DNA of 20,842 nt, taken from a virus. Below, in pieces: positions 1 through 7,353 of this stretch. The DNA is taken from positions 1 through 20,842 of the IMG/VR virus record IMGVR_UViG_3300021957_005119; one strand, given 5' to 3'. The notes below the pieces were generated by a model. That model had not been told where the DNA came from. It saw nothing but the letters and a program-made list of their open reading frames with translations, and searched no databases. Position 1 is the stretch's first letter; the number at the start of each line of letters is the position of its first letter. The position numbers and the translations under genes are program-made.

Positions 1-438
1 GATAATTTATTGTTAGTGTACAGTGGAAGAGGTAGAGTTGGAAATGATTTTCTTCAAAAACAATCTGATGCTATGTTAAATGATGATAAATTTAATAAAG
101 TTAGACAGAATAGAGATTTGGCATTTGAAGGAATAAAATATATTTTATCTGGAGATTTAGACTCTTTTGGTGATCTTTTACATCAATCTTGGATAAATAA
201 GAGACAGATTGTAAATGATATAACAGAGGATTATTTGGATAATATTTACAATGTAGCAAAAGAATCTGGTGCTATTGGAGGCAAATTGTTAGGTGCTGGT
301 GGTGGAGGATTCTTTGTATTTTATGTAAAGGAAGATAAGAGAGAGGAAGTTATTCATACTCTTAAAAATAAAACAAATTGTAAGATTTTTCCTTTTAAAT
401 TCTATGATGAAGGAACTAAAATTATGAGTTACGAATAG
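1..438 (+). CDS. GHMP-family sugar kinase, C-terminal part (5' end outside window)
   Basis: The reading frame is open from base 1 and ends with TAG at 436-438, so only about 145 C-terminal residues are present. The glycine-rich GGKLLGAGGGGFFVFYV segment, about 50 residues before the end, is the conserved C-terminal motif of GHMP kinases and is most like D-glycero-D-manno-heptose 7-phosphate kinases. The upstream LLLVYSGRGR segment also fits that family. Such kinases phosphorylate a sugar for nucleotide-sugar synthesis; in phages this could serve host surface glycan or capsule changes, which is inference. The ATP-binding motif lies outside the window. The exact substrate cannot be told from this fragment. 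The gene ends just before a strong promoter, so it probably closes its own transcription unit. Confidence 0.75.
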   Translation, partial: DNLLLVYSGRGRVGNDFLQKQSDAMLNDDKFNKVRQNRDLAFEGIKYILSGDLDSFGDLLHQSWINKRQIVNDITEDYLDNIYNVAKESGAIGGKLLGAGGGGFFVFYVKEDKREEVIHTLKNKTNCKIFPFKFYDEGTKIMSYE

Positions 439-441
439 TTC

Positions 442-470
442 TTGACAATTACAGAAATAAGGAATATAAT
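442..470 (+). promoter_or_regulatory. Consensus sigma70-type early promoter (TTGACA-N17-TATAAT)
   Basis: TTGACA lies at 442-447 and TATAAT at 465-470 with a 17-base spacer, a perfect match to the bacterial housekeeping consensus. It sits in the 37-base gap between the kinase stop and the ATG at 476. The expected start of transcription, 6-8 bases after the -10 box, falls on or just after that ATG, so the first mRNA may be leaderless. It probably drives the early operon that includes RNase H and PhoH. Confidence 0.85.
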
Positions 471-475
471 ATCAT

Positions 476-874
476 ATGTCAGAAAATAATAACGTAATTC
501 AATTTCCAATAGAAAAGATACAACAAAAAACAGACTATGATGAAAAAATACTTTCATCAAATATTTTAGACATAAAAGTAAATCATATTAATGAAGCTTT
601 AATGATTATACTACCATCATTATTTAATAATATTGATATAGCAGGATTTCCTCCTTCAGAAGCAATTGAAGATAATGATGTAAAAGATATTAATCTAATA
701 GTTGAATCATTAAGATCTTTACTTTGTAAATATTATGATGTAAAACACCCTTTTCAGGATTTAGCAGAGAAGGTTTTTGAAAAAGAAGAAGAAACTGACG
801 AATATGCATTGACTAAAAAATTAGATTTAGAATTTGACACTGATAAAATAGGAGAGGATATAAATATCCAATAA
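476..874 (+). CDS. Conserved-looking phage protein of unknown function, upstream of RNase H
   Basis: This is a 132-residue acidic protein with no motif I recognise. The N-terminus MSENNNVIQFP resembles the start of several phage proteins, which supports the ATG at 476. The middle (about residues 40-60) is hydrophobic and helix-like but not a clear membrane segment; the tail is rich in Asp and Glu. It is the first gene after the consensus promoter at 442-470, so it should be expressed early. Only five bases separate the -10 box from the ATG. An AAGGA at 459-463 lies inside the promoter and would not be transcribed if initiation is canonical. It is followed after four bases by the RNase H gene. 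A link to replication is suggested by position only. Confidence 0.75.
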   Translation: MSENNNVIQFPIEKIQQKTDYDEKILSSNILDIKVNHINEALMIILPSLFNNIDIAGFPPSEAIEDNDVKDINLIVESLRSLLCKYYDVKHPFQDLAEKVFEKEEETDEYALTKKLDLEFDTDKIGEDINIQ

Positions 875-878
875 GAAT

Positions 879-1718
879 ATGATTATTGTTGATACAAGTC
901 AGGTTATGCTTTCTAACTTAATGATGCAAATTGGAAATCATACTAATGCAAAATTAGAAGAAAATATGGTAAGACATATGATTTTGAATTCTTTAAGATC
1001 TTATAATATGAAATTTAAGAGTGAATATGGAAAAATGATTTTATGCTGTGACAGTTCAAACTGTTGGAGATATAATCATTTTCCATATTATAAAAGATCT
1101 AGAAAGAAAAATAGAGAAAATTCAGAACTAGACTGGAAAACTATTTTTGAGTTCATAAACAGTATAACGGAAGAGATTAAACAATATCTTCCATATAAAG
1201 TTCTAAAATGTGAAGGTGCTGAGGCAGATGATATCATCGCAACCTTGGTAAAACAAAATAAGGAAGAAAATATTCTGATTCTTTCAGCAGATAAAGATTT
1301 TATTCAGTTACATACTGATAAAGTAAAACAATATGATCCTGTGAGAAAAAGATGGATTTCTAATAAAGATCCTAGAACATATTTACTCGAACATATTTTA
1401 AAAGGTGATTCGTCTGATGGCATTCCAAACGTGTTGTCAAGTGATGATACTTTTGTTATAGGTAAAAGACAAAAACCTATGACAAGAAAAAGATTAGATT
1501 ATTATCTATCACTTGATGATAAATCTATAGAAAAAGAATTAGGTAAAAGATATCAAAGAAATAAAACACTTATAGATTTGAACTATATACCTGATAATAT
1601 TGTTGAAAAAATTGATGATGAGAAAAATAAAAATCAAACCGATGATAGATCAAAAATGATGAATTATTTTATTGAAAAAAAACTTAAAAATTTAACTGAA
1701 AATATTTCTGAATTTTAA
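879..1718 (+). CDS. rnh: T4-like RNase H (5'-3' exonuclease, FEN-1 family)
   Basis: The 279-residue protein matches the T4 RNase H/FEN family (T4 RNase H is about 305 residues), which removes RNA primers and flaps from lagging-strand fragments. Metal-binding acidic residues are in the expected order: Asp5 in MIIVDTS, Asp58 in LCCDSS, Glu115/Asp117/Asp118 in GAEADDII, Asp138 and Asp140 in SADKDF, then Asp177 and Asp180 in KGDSSDGIPN, the helix-hairpin-helix region. The RWISNKDP segment is also typical. The gene starts four bases after the preceding stop and is followed closely by another small conserved gene, so it is part of the early operon. Family assignment is very secure. Confidence 0.95.
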   Translation: MIIVDTSQVMLSNLMMQIGNHTNAKLEENMVRHMILNSLRSYNMKFKSEYGKMILCCDSSNCWRYNHFPYYKRSRKKNRENSELDWKTIFEFINSITEEIKQYLPYKVLKCEGAEADDIIATLVKQNKEENILILSADKDFIQLHTDKVKQYDPVRKRWISNKDPRTYLLEHILKGDSSDGIPNVLSSDDTFVIGKRQKPMTRKRLDYYLSLDDKSIEKELGKRYQRNKTLIDLNYIPDNIVEKIDDEKNKNQTDDRSKMMNYFIEKKLKNLTENISEF

Positions 1719-1729
1719 TGGAGTTATAA

Positions 1730-2146
1730 ATGCAAACCTCTACCTATGAAGTCTTGGAAAAAATTGGTAAACTAAGAAGAACAAAAGAAAAAGTGGATGC
1801 ACTTAGAGCAAATGACAGTTATGTCATCAGAGTTATTCTACAAGGTGTGTTTGATGAATCAGTAAAATGGTTACTTCCAGAAGGCGATCCGCCGTATACA
1901 CCTACTGAATTAGTAGACCAAGAAGGTATTCTCATAAATGAAGCAAGAAAAATACTTTACTTTGTAGAAGGATTTCACGATTTGCCTACTGCAAAAAGAG
2001 AACAAATGTTTATCGAGCTTTTAGAGCAAGTAGATCCAAAAGATGCGACTCTACTGTGTGCTGTGAAAGAAAAGAAGCTGCCATTTAGGGGCATTACTAT
2101 TCAACACGTTAAAGAGGCATTTCCAGGAATGATTCAAAATGGGTAG
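1730..2146 (+). CDS. Conserved T4-like marine phage protein, function unknown
   Basis: This 138-residue protein is of a type often found near RNase H or PhoH in T4-like marine phages (I recall it as a DUF6433-like family; the number is from memory). It begins QTSTYEVLEKIGKLRRTKEKVDALR and ends with a segment around KLPFRGITIQHVKEAFPG. It looks mostly helical, with no transmembrane segment and no catalytic motif I can point to. A TGGAG at 1719-1723 lies just after the RNase H stop and serves as ribosome binding site for ATG 1730. The start codon of the next small gene lies inside its last codons (overlap 2139-2146), suggesting coupled translation. Confidence 0.8.
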   Translation: MQTSTYEVLEKIGKLRRTKEKVDALRANDSYVIRVILQGVFDESVKWLLPEGDPPYTPTELVDQEGILINEARKILYFVEGFHDLPTAKREQMFIELLEQVDPKDATLLCAVKEKKLPFRGITIQHVKEAFPGMIQNG

Positions 2147-2309
2147 AGTTAAAAATAGATTTAAAGATTTTGATTATGAATATGATGAATATAATGATGA
2201 TATTTTATTGAAAGAAGAAAAGAAAAAAAGGAGAAAACAAAGGAAAATAAAAACTGCACTGAAGACTAAAAATATACAAGAGCTTATGTCTTATGAGGAT
2301 GATTACTGA
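2139..2309 (+). CDS. Small highly charged protein (56 aa)
   Basis: A 57-codon frame starts with ATG at 2139, overlapping the end of the upstream gene by 8 bases, and ends with TGA at 2307-2309, overlapping the next ATG by one base (TGATG). It fills what would otherwise be a 160-base gap in a tightly packed operon, the main reason to believe it. The product starts MGRVKNRFKDFDYEYDEY, is acidic and tyrosine-rich at first, then strongly basic (KEEKKKRRKQRK), then ends acidic. That polarity suggests a nucleic-acid or protein-binding peptide, but no function can be assigned. Confidence 0.7.
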   Translation: MGRVKNRFKDFDYEYDEYNDDILLKEEKKKRRKQRKIKTALKTKNIQELMSYEDDY

Positions 2310-2548
2310 TGCCAACATACAGTTTTAAAAATAATTTAACAAATGAAGAGTTTACTGATTTTATGTCTATCTCTGAGTTAGATTCGTTTTTAAAAGAAAA
2401 TCCTCACATAGTTCAATTAGTCAGTGCTCCTAGTATTGTATCTAGTGTATCAGGAAAGAAACCAGATGCAGGATTTAGGGATTTATTAAAGGACATGAAG
2501 AGTAAACATTCTAGGGGGATTTCACGTTCAACCATTAACACTTTCTAG
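2309..2548 (+). CDS. FmdB-like small phage protein lacking the zinc-ribbon cysteines
   Basis: The 79-residue product begins MPTYSFKN, like FmdB-type putative regulatory proteins (MPTY followed by a zinc ribbon), and continues with a conserved phage pattern: FMSISELDSFLKENPHI, then KKPDAGFRDLLKDMKSKH, ending SRSTINTF. FmdB-like proteins normally carry CxxC pairs; this one has no cysteine at all, so it cannot bind zinc in that way. Similar Cys-poor versions occur beside PhoH in T4-like marine phages (from memory). It overlaps the preceding gene by one base and is followed by PhoH after 13 bases that include a GAAGG ribosome binding site. Confidence 0.7.
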   Translation: MPTYSFKNNLTNEEFTDFMSISELDSFLKENPHIVQLVSAPSIVSSVSGKKPDAGFRDLLKDMKSKHSRGISRSTINTF

Positions 2549-2561
2549 AAGAAGGTAATAT

Positions 2562-3281
2562 ATGTCATCAAGAAGAGAAAAAAGAGTACTAAGAAAAGAA
2601 TTAAAGAAACCATCATTCAACATAAGGACAATAAATCCATTAACTGAAAACCAGCAAGTAGCATTTGATGCTTATGATGACGGTAAAAATCTTATGTTAC
2701 ACGGTATAGCTGGAACTGGTAAAAGTTTTATATCTTTGTATCTTGGACTTGATGAACTATTAAACAACAACTCTAACTATGATAAAATTATTATTATAAG
2801 AAGTGTTGTGCCAACAAGAGACATGGGGTTCCTTCCAGGCAATACTAAAGAAAAAGCAAAGGCATATGAATCCCCCTACTATGCCATTTTCACAGAATTG
2901 TTTGGAAGGTCTGACGCATACGACTATATGAAAAATAAAAATCAAGTTGAATTTATGACAACTTCATTTATTAGAGGTGTCACATTTAATAATGCTATTA
3001 TTATAGTCGATGAAATTGCAAACTGTACTTTACACGAACTTGATTCTGTAATTACTAGAATTGGTAAAAATTGTAGAATTATGTTTTGTGGTGATTTTAG
3101 ACAATCAGATTTCATAAAGAAAGCTGATAGAGGTGGATTACTAGATTTTCTGCGTATTATTCAAAAAATGAAATCATTTGAATTTATTGATTTTGATGAG
3201 AATGATATTGTTAGATCTAGTCTTGTGAAAGATTATATTATACAAAAGGACAGACTTAAAATTGCAACGCAAGCTATTTAA
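2562..3281 (+). CDS. phoH: PhoH-family P-loop ATPase
   Basis: The 239-residue protein has the PhoH fold signature: Walker A GIAGTGKS at residues 48-55, the RSVVPTRDMGFLPGN block at about 80-94, Walker B AIIIVDE ending at Asp150/Glu151, and a CGDFRQSD sensor region at about 176-183. PhoH proteins are ATPases of the helicase/ribonuclease type. In marine phages the gene is a common marker; its link to phosphate stress is debated. The length matches phage PhoH rather than the longer bacterial form. The gene has a good binding site before ATG 2562, and its last 20 bases overlap the next gene. Confidence 0.95.
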   Translation: MSSRREKRVLRKELKKPSFNIRTINPLTENQQVAFDAYDDGKNLMLHGIAGTGKSFISLYLGLDELLNNNSNYDKIIIIRSVVPTRDMGFLPGNTKEKAKAYESPYYAIFTELFGRSDAYDYMKNKNQVEFMTTSFIRGVTFNNAIIIVDEIANCTLHELDSVITRIGKNCRIMFCGDFRQSDFIKKADRGGLLDFLRIIQKMKSFEFIDFDENDIVRSSLVKDYIIQKDRLKIATQAI

Positions 3282-3918
3282 TCATAATCTTGTTACACCA
3301 ATTGAACTGACAACTGAGAACATAGATAATAAAAGACACTATGTTTTACCCGATGGGGATAAGCTAAAGTCAGTCACAACAGTCTTGTCGGAGAAATCTG
3401 ACAAGACTGCTTTGTTTGAATGGAAGAAAAGAGTTGGTGAAGAACAAGCACAAAAAATAACAACACAGGCATCTATTCGTGGAACAGCATTTCATAATAT
3501 TGCTGAACGATATGTTTTGAATGAAGAAGATTACAAGAAAAAAGAAATGCCTGTCAACATAGATTCTTTTAATCAAATAAAACCAATGCTTGACAAATAT
3601 GTTGATAATGTATATGGTACAGAGTTGGCTTTATATTCTAAAGTTTTAGGAGCAGCAGGAAGAACAGATTTAGTTGCTGAATATGATGGTGTTCCATCAA
3701 TTATAGATTATAAAACTTCTCGTAAAATTAAAAAAGAAAAATGGATACAAAACTATTTTTTACAATCAACAATTTATTCTATGATGTTTGAATATCATTA
3801 TAAAATAAAAATACCACAGATTGTAATATTAATGGCAGTAGACCACGAAAATCCACAGATATTTATAAAACAACGAAAACATTATGTGAATGAAGTTATT
3901 AAAACTTTTGTAGGTTGA
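3262..3918 (+). CDS. RecB/Cas4-like PD-(D/E)XK exonuclease
   Basis: The 218-residue protein carries the RecB-type nuclease core: SVTTVLS at about 37-43, GTAFHNIAE with His78, Glu121, Asp136 in GRTDLVAEYDG, and the catalytic pair Asp149 and Lys151 in IIDYKTS, followed by QSTIYSMMF (motif with Gln168). This family cuts single-stranded or end-processed DNA; in T4-like marine phages it may aid recombination or host DNA breakdown (inference). The start is a TTG at 3262 with an AAGGA upstream at 3246-3250; no better ATG lies near the conserved N-terminus. It overlaps PhoH by 20 bases. A perfect 10-bp inverted repeat lies within the coding sequence at 3380-3409. Confidence 0.85.
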   Translation: MQRKLFNHNLVTPIELTTENIDNKRHYVLPDGDKLKSVTTVLSEKSDKTALFEWKKRVGEEQAQKITTQASIRGTAFHNIAERYVLNEEDYKKKEMPVNIDSFNQIKPMLDKYVDNVYGTELALYSKVLGAAGRTDLVAEYDGVPSIIDYKTSRKIKKEKWIQNYFLQSTIYSMMFEYHYKIKIPQIVILMAVDHENPQIFIKQRKHYVNEVIKTFVG

Positions 3919-3919
3919 T

Positions 3920-4933
3920 ATGTTTATTGAATCTAAATATGTAGAACTGATATCCCCACAATTGAGAAATTTTAAAAAGACAGATAAAACTGTCTACAAC
4001 TTTTCTTGTCCTATTTGTGGAGATTCTAAACGAAATAAAAGAAAGGCAAGGGGTTATGTTTATGAGAAAGGTGAATATTATATATTTCACTGTCATAATT
4101 GTTCAGTCTCTATGCCATTTGCTAAGTTTTTAAAAGAGATTGATGAAACAGTGTATAAAGAATATTTGTTTGAAAAGTTTCAAAATAAAAAATATCAAAC
4201 TAATGAAAACATAACCTCTTTTACTCAAAAAATGAAAGCACCAAAGTTTTTAGATTTTGAACCATTGAAAAAACTAAAAAAGGTAAGTTCATTACCAATA
4301 ACACATCCAATCAAAAAGTATGTAGTGTCTAGAAAGATTCCAAACAATCAACACTTTAAACTTTTTGAATGTCCAAATTTTAAAGGATTTATAAATGAAA
4401 TAATACCACACAAATTTGCTTGTATAAAAAATGATGAAACTAGATTATTAATACCATTTATATATTCAAACAAGAAAGTTCATGCTCTTCAAGGAAGAAG
4501 TATGAAAAATTCTCTGCCTAAGTATATAACCATCATTTTAGATGAAACAGTACCAAAGATTTATGGTTTAGATACAGTTAAGTTCAGTGAAAAAGTTTTT
4601 GTGTTTGAAGGTCCTATTGATAGTATGTTTATTGAAAATTCAATAGCAACTGCAGGTGGAGATATTGTATCTGTTCTAGATGGTTATTGTAAAGAAAAGT
4701 TAACAGTAGTGTATGACAATGAACCTCGCTCAATAGAAACAATAAAAAAGATTGACAAGGCAATTAAATTGGGTTACAATGTTTGTATATGGCCAGAAAG
4801 TATAAAGTACAAGGACGTGAATGATATGGTGATGTCTGGAATGTCATCAGAAGAAATAAGAAACATAATCACTAATAATACTTTTAGTGGTTTAAAAGCA
4901 AAATTAACACTAGTTAAATGGAGCAAATTATGA
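3920..4933 (+). CDS. 61: DNA primase, T4 gp61 type
   Basis: At 337 residues it is close to T4 gp61 (342). It makes RNA primers for lagging-strand synthesis with the gp41 helicase. A zinc-binding module is present at the N-terminus (Cys30, Cys33 in CPICGD; Cys58 and Cys61 in CHNC, with nearby His57 and His59). The TOPRIM core follows: Glu230 in FEGPIDSMF, then Asp266 in VYDNEP, and GYNVCIWPES with KDVNDMV near the C-terminus. The start codon lies two bases after the upstream stop with only a weak AGG, so translation is probably coupled. The last bases overlap the following ATG as ATGA. Confidence 0.92.
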   Translation: MFIESKYVELISPQLRNFKKTDKTVYNFSCPICGDSKRNKRKARGYVYEKGEYYIFHCHNCSVSMPFAKFLKEIDETVYKEYLFEKFQNKKYQTNENITSFTQKMKAPKFLDFEPLKKLKKVSSLPITHPIKKYVVSRKIPNNQHFKLFECPNFKGFINEIIPHKFACIKNDETRLLIPFIYSNKKVHALQGRSMKNSLPKYITIILDETVPKIYGLDTVKFSEKVFVFEGPIDSMFIENSIATAGGDIVSVLDGYCKEKLTVVYDNEPRSIETIKKIDKAIKLGYNVCIWPESIKYKDVNDMVMSGMSSEEIRNIITNNTFSGLKAKLTLVKWSKL

Positions 4934-5112
4934 AAACATTTGTTTTAATAGTAGTAATTGGTGGTACAAATATTAATGGATATTTGTCTATTAAAAATTT
5001 TAAATCTTATAAAGATTGCACAAGAGTTATTAATTATGTAAAAGATAAAAAAGAAATCAAATTACTTGGTGTAAAATTAAAACCAGAATATATGAGGTGT
5101 AAAAAAGTATAA
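4930..5112 (+). CDS. Small protein with hydrophobic N-terminus (60 aa)
   Basis: I place the start at ATG 4930, which overlaps the primase stop as ATGA and has GGAG at 4920-4923 seven bases upstream; an ATG at 4918 in the same frame is less well placed. The product starts MKTFVLIVVIGG, a short hydrophobic stretch that could be a membrane anchor or signal sequence, followed by a basic domain with Cys at about residues 30 and 57. No family is recognised. It overlaps the ThyX start by one base, so it is translated as part of the primase-thyX run. Confidence 0.6.
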   Translation: MKTFVLIVVIGGTNINGYLSIKNFKSYKDCTRVINYVKDKKEIKLLGVKLKPEYMRCKKV

Positions 5113-5768
5113 TGAGTGAAGTGAAATTGATTGCATATACACAATCAAAAGAGATTGCTGGTATAACATCACAAGATATTATGGCATACTGTGCACGAGT
5201 ATCAAATCCATCTAATCAAAATAATTCAGAAACAGCAGAAAAACTTTTAAATTATTGTGTTAGAAATAAACATTGGTCTGTTTTTGAGATGTGTAATGTT
5301 GTTCTTGAGATAAATACAACTCGTGATATTGCTAGACAGATTCTTCGTCATAGGTCATTTCATTTTCAAGAATTTTCTCAACGATACGCTAATCCAAATG
5401 AACTTGGGTTTGAAACAAGAGAATTTCGTCTTCAGGATACTAAAAATAGACAAAATTCTATTGAGGTTGATAAAGACAATGAAATGACTAAATCCTGGAA
5501 AATAAAACAAGACCAACTTATTCACGAAACAAAACTTGCTTATAAATGGGCAATAGAAAATGGTATTGCAAAAGAACAAGCTCGTTCTGTTTTACCAGAA
5601 GGTCTTACTATGTCTCGTATGTATATGAATGGTACTGTTCGTGATTGGATTCACTATTGTCAACTTCGTAGAGGAAATGGCACACAAAAAGAGCATAGAA
5701 TTATTGCAGAAGAATGTTGGGTTATTCTTTGTGATTTATATCCATTTTTGAAAAAAATAGAAAATTGA
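5112..5768 (+). CDS. thyX: FAD-dependent thymidylate synthase ThyX
   Basis: ThyX converts dUMP to dTMP using methylenetetrahydrofolate, NADPH and FAD, supplying thymidine for an AT-rich phage genome. The 218-residue protein has the ThyX signature from RHR at 79-81 to SQRY at 89-92, and the C-terminal active-site block LPEGLTMSRMYMNGTVRDW with the conserved serine and arginines, then LRRGNGTQKEHR. Length is normal for the family. The gene overlaps the preceding small gene by one base and is seven bases from the next. No ThyA or dCMP deaminase is in this window; the split ribonucleotide reductase downstream serves the same deoxynucleotide pool. Confidence 0.95.
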   Translation: MSEVKLIAYTQSKEIAGITSQDIMAYCARVSNPSNQNNSETAEKLLNYCVRNKHWSVFEMCNVVLEINTTRDIARQILRHRSFHFQEFSQRYANPNELGFETREFRLQDTKNRQNSIEVDKDNEMTKSWKIKQDQLIHETKLAYKWAIENGIAKEQARSVLPEGLTMSRMYMNGTVRDWIHYCQLRRGNGTQKEHRIIAEECWVILCDLYPFLKKIEN

Positions 5769-5775
5769 AAGAATT

Positions 5776-6297
5776 ATGATTAATATAGAACGCTTTAATC
5801 TTGAAGAATTTTTTGGTTGTGTAGAAACAACTAATACACCTCAAATGAAATCCAATACGTTTAAAACTATTCGTACTTGGTTGCAGGAGAAATCTTTTGC
5901 GAAATGGAGTGATGGTCAGTTGGAATATGTTGGTGACATTAAAGACGGAACTGATTTTGTGTCTACTTGTGGAGTGAGTTATGAGATGAAAGGATCTTTG
6001 GGATTGTTTAATAAGAATGGATCTACAAAAACAATTATACTTAAAAATTTTTATGGTGAAAATAAAGTTATTAAAAAGACATTTGAATACATGTTTCTTG
6101 TAGATACTGCGAATATGTCTATTGGTTTTACTGATTGGAATACTGTTGAAAATCGTGTTTATTTTACTGATAAATCTGCTTTGGCAAAAGTTAAATTTCT
6201 TCCTGGAGATTTTGAAATTCTTGCAAAGAATGTAAAACCTATTAAGAAGAATATTACAGTTTCAGAAATTTTTAATCTTTTTCAGGATATTCTCTAA
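5776..6297 (+). CDS. Possible PD-(D/E)XK restriction endonuclease paired with adenine methylase
   Basis: The 173-residue protein is not clearly assigned to a family. It contains Asp60 in DGTDFVS and, nine residues later, Glu70-x-Lys72 in SYEMKGS, a spacing typical of PD-(D/E)XK restriction nucleases; both are flanked by likely beta strands. The gene ends in TAATG, overlapping the D12-class methyltransferase start by one base. That arrangement, a small acidic/beta protein directly before a methylase, is common in type II restriction-modification loci. Both genes use many CGT arginine codons, unlike the AGA-rich genes around 2500-4900. Alternatives are a methylase accessory protein or an unrelated phage protein. 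The nuclease assignment is inference from motif and position. Confidence 0.45.
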   Translation: MINIERFNLEEFFGCVETTNTPQMKSNTFKTIRTWLQEKSFAKWSDGQLEYVGDIKDGTDFVSTCGVSYEMKGSLGLFNKNGSTKTIILKNFYGENKVIKKTFEYMFLVDTANMSIGFTDWNTVENRVYFTDKSALAKVKFLPGDFEILAKNVKPIKKNITVSEIFNLFQDIL

Positions 6298-7172
6298 TGA
6301 AATCTTTAAAGACTCCTCTTCGTTATCCTGGTGGAAAATCTCGTGCTTGCAACAAGATGGATTCACACTTCCCAGATCTTCGTAGTTATAAAGAATTTCG
6401 TGAACCATTTATTGGGGGTGGAAGTGTGGCAATTTATATTACTAAGAAGTATCCTAATCTGGACATTTGGGTTAATGATCTTTACGAACCTTTGGTAAAC
6501 TTCTGGCATCAACTTCAGATGTTTGGGATGGAAATAAAGGATAAACTTATTGATTTAAAAACTTCAAATAATACTCCAGATAAGGCAAGAATTCTTTTTA
6601 ATAGTTCAAAGATTGTAATTAACGACTATAATAAAAATAATTTGGAAAGAGCAGTTGCTTTTTACATTGTTAATAAATGTAGTTTTAGTGGTCTTACGGA
6701 GAGTTCATCATTTTCGGAGCAGGCATCAAATTCTAACTTCAGTCTACGAGGGGTTGGAAAGTTGCCTGCGTATTCTAAATTGATTGAAAATTGGCGTATA
6801 ACTAATTACTCTTACGATTATCTTATGGATGGTGATACCTCTTGTTTTTTGTATCTTGATCCTCCTTATGATATTAAAGACAATCTCTATGGGAATAAGG
6901 GAAAAATGCACAAAGGATTTGATCACGGTAAATTTGCTAGTGATTGTGACTCTTGTTTTATGGATCAAATGATTAGTTATAACTCGGATCAATTAGTCAA
7001 AGATCGTTTTACCAATTCTAAGTGGAGAACATTTGATTTTGATCTTACTTATACAATGAGATCTGTTGGTGATTATATGAGAGATCAAAAAAAACGTAAA
7101 GAATTATTGTTGATGAACTATGAAAATATATCCATTTTTAGAAACTCTGGAGATGTAAATGAAAACAGCTAA
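6297..7172 (+). CDS. dam: DNA N6-adenine methyltransferase, D12/Dam class
   Basis: The 291-residue protein transfers a methyl group from S-adenosylmethionine to adenine N6. It shows the D12-class order: RYPGGKSRA near residues 9-17, the SAM-binding FREPFIGGGSVAI at about 34-46, and the catalytic DPPY at 188-191. The SFSEQASNSNFSLRG region lies where the target-recognition part is expected. T4 Dam is 259 residues and recognises GATC; the target here cannot be read from sequence. It may protect phage DNA from host restriction or from the adjacent candidate nuclease. Its stop overlaps the start of the next gene by 14 bases. Confidence 0.92.
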   Translation: MKSLKTPLRYPGGKSRACNKMDSHFPDLRSYKEFREPFIGGGSVAIYITKKYPNLDIWVNDLYEPLVNFWHQLQMFGMEIKDKLIDLKTSNNTPDKARILFNSSKIVINDYNKNNLERAVAFYIVNKCSFSGLTESSSFSEQASNSNFSLRGVGKLPAYSKLIENWRITNYSYDYLMDGDTSCFLYLDPPYDIKDNLYGNKGKMHKGFDHGKFASDCDSCFMDQMISYNSDQLVKDRFTNSKWRTFDFDLTYTMRSVGDYMRDQKKRKELLLMNYENISIFRNSGDVNENS

Positions 7173-7344
7173 AGGTGTGCTGATAGAACGATACGAGCAA
7201 TACAAAACTGATTTAGAGCAAGCAAAATTAGATATAGAAAAACAAGAGAAAAAGTTAGAGGAAGCACAAGAATCAAAAATAAGAGTAGAAAAATTACTAA
7301 AAGAATTTAAAGAAGCACTAGATAAATTAGATGTAAAAAAGTAG
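7159..7344 (+). CDS. Small coiled-coil protein (61 aa)
   Basis: The product is almost entirely charged and helical, with heptad-like spacing from about residue 12 to 58 (LEQAKLDIEKQEKKLEEAQ and onwards). The start ATG 7159 has GGAG at 7149-7152 and overlaps the methylase stop by 14 bases. It ends nine bases before nrdJ. A dimerising coiled coil is the only thing visible; no function is assigned. Confidence 0.65.
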   Translation: MKTAKGVLIERYEQYKTDLEQAKLDIEKQEKKLEEAQESKIRVEKLLKEFKEALDKLDVKK

Positions 7345-7353
7345 GAGCGGTTT

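Noticed and set aside
859-866. TATAAATA just before RNase H
   Set aside because: It lies inside the coding end of the upstream gene; initiation about six bases on would leave roughly seven bases before ATG 879 with no binding site. RNase H is an early function. Probably chance in AT-rich sequence.
4752-4780. TTGACA-N17-TACAAT inside the primase gene
   Set aside because: Good match on paper, but both boxes lie in well-conserved coding sequence near the TOPRIM end, and no gene boundary follows for 150 bases. Kept only as a possible internal promoter for the thyX region.
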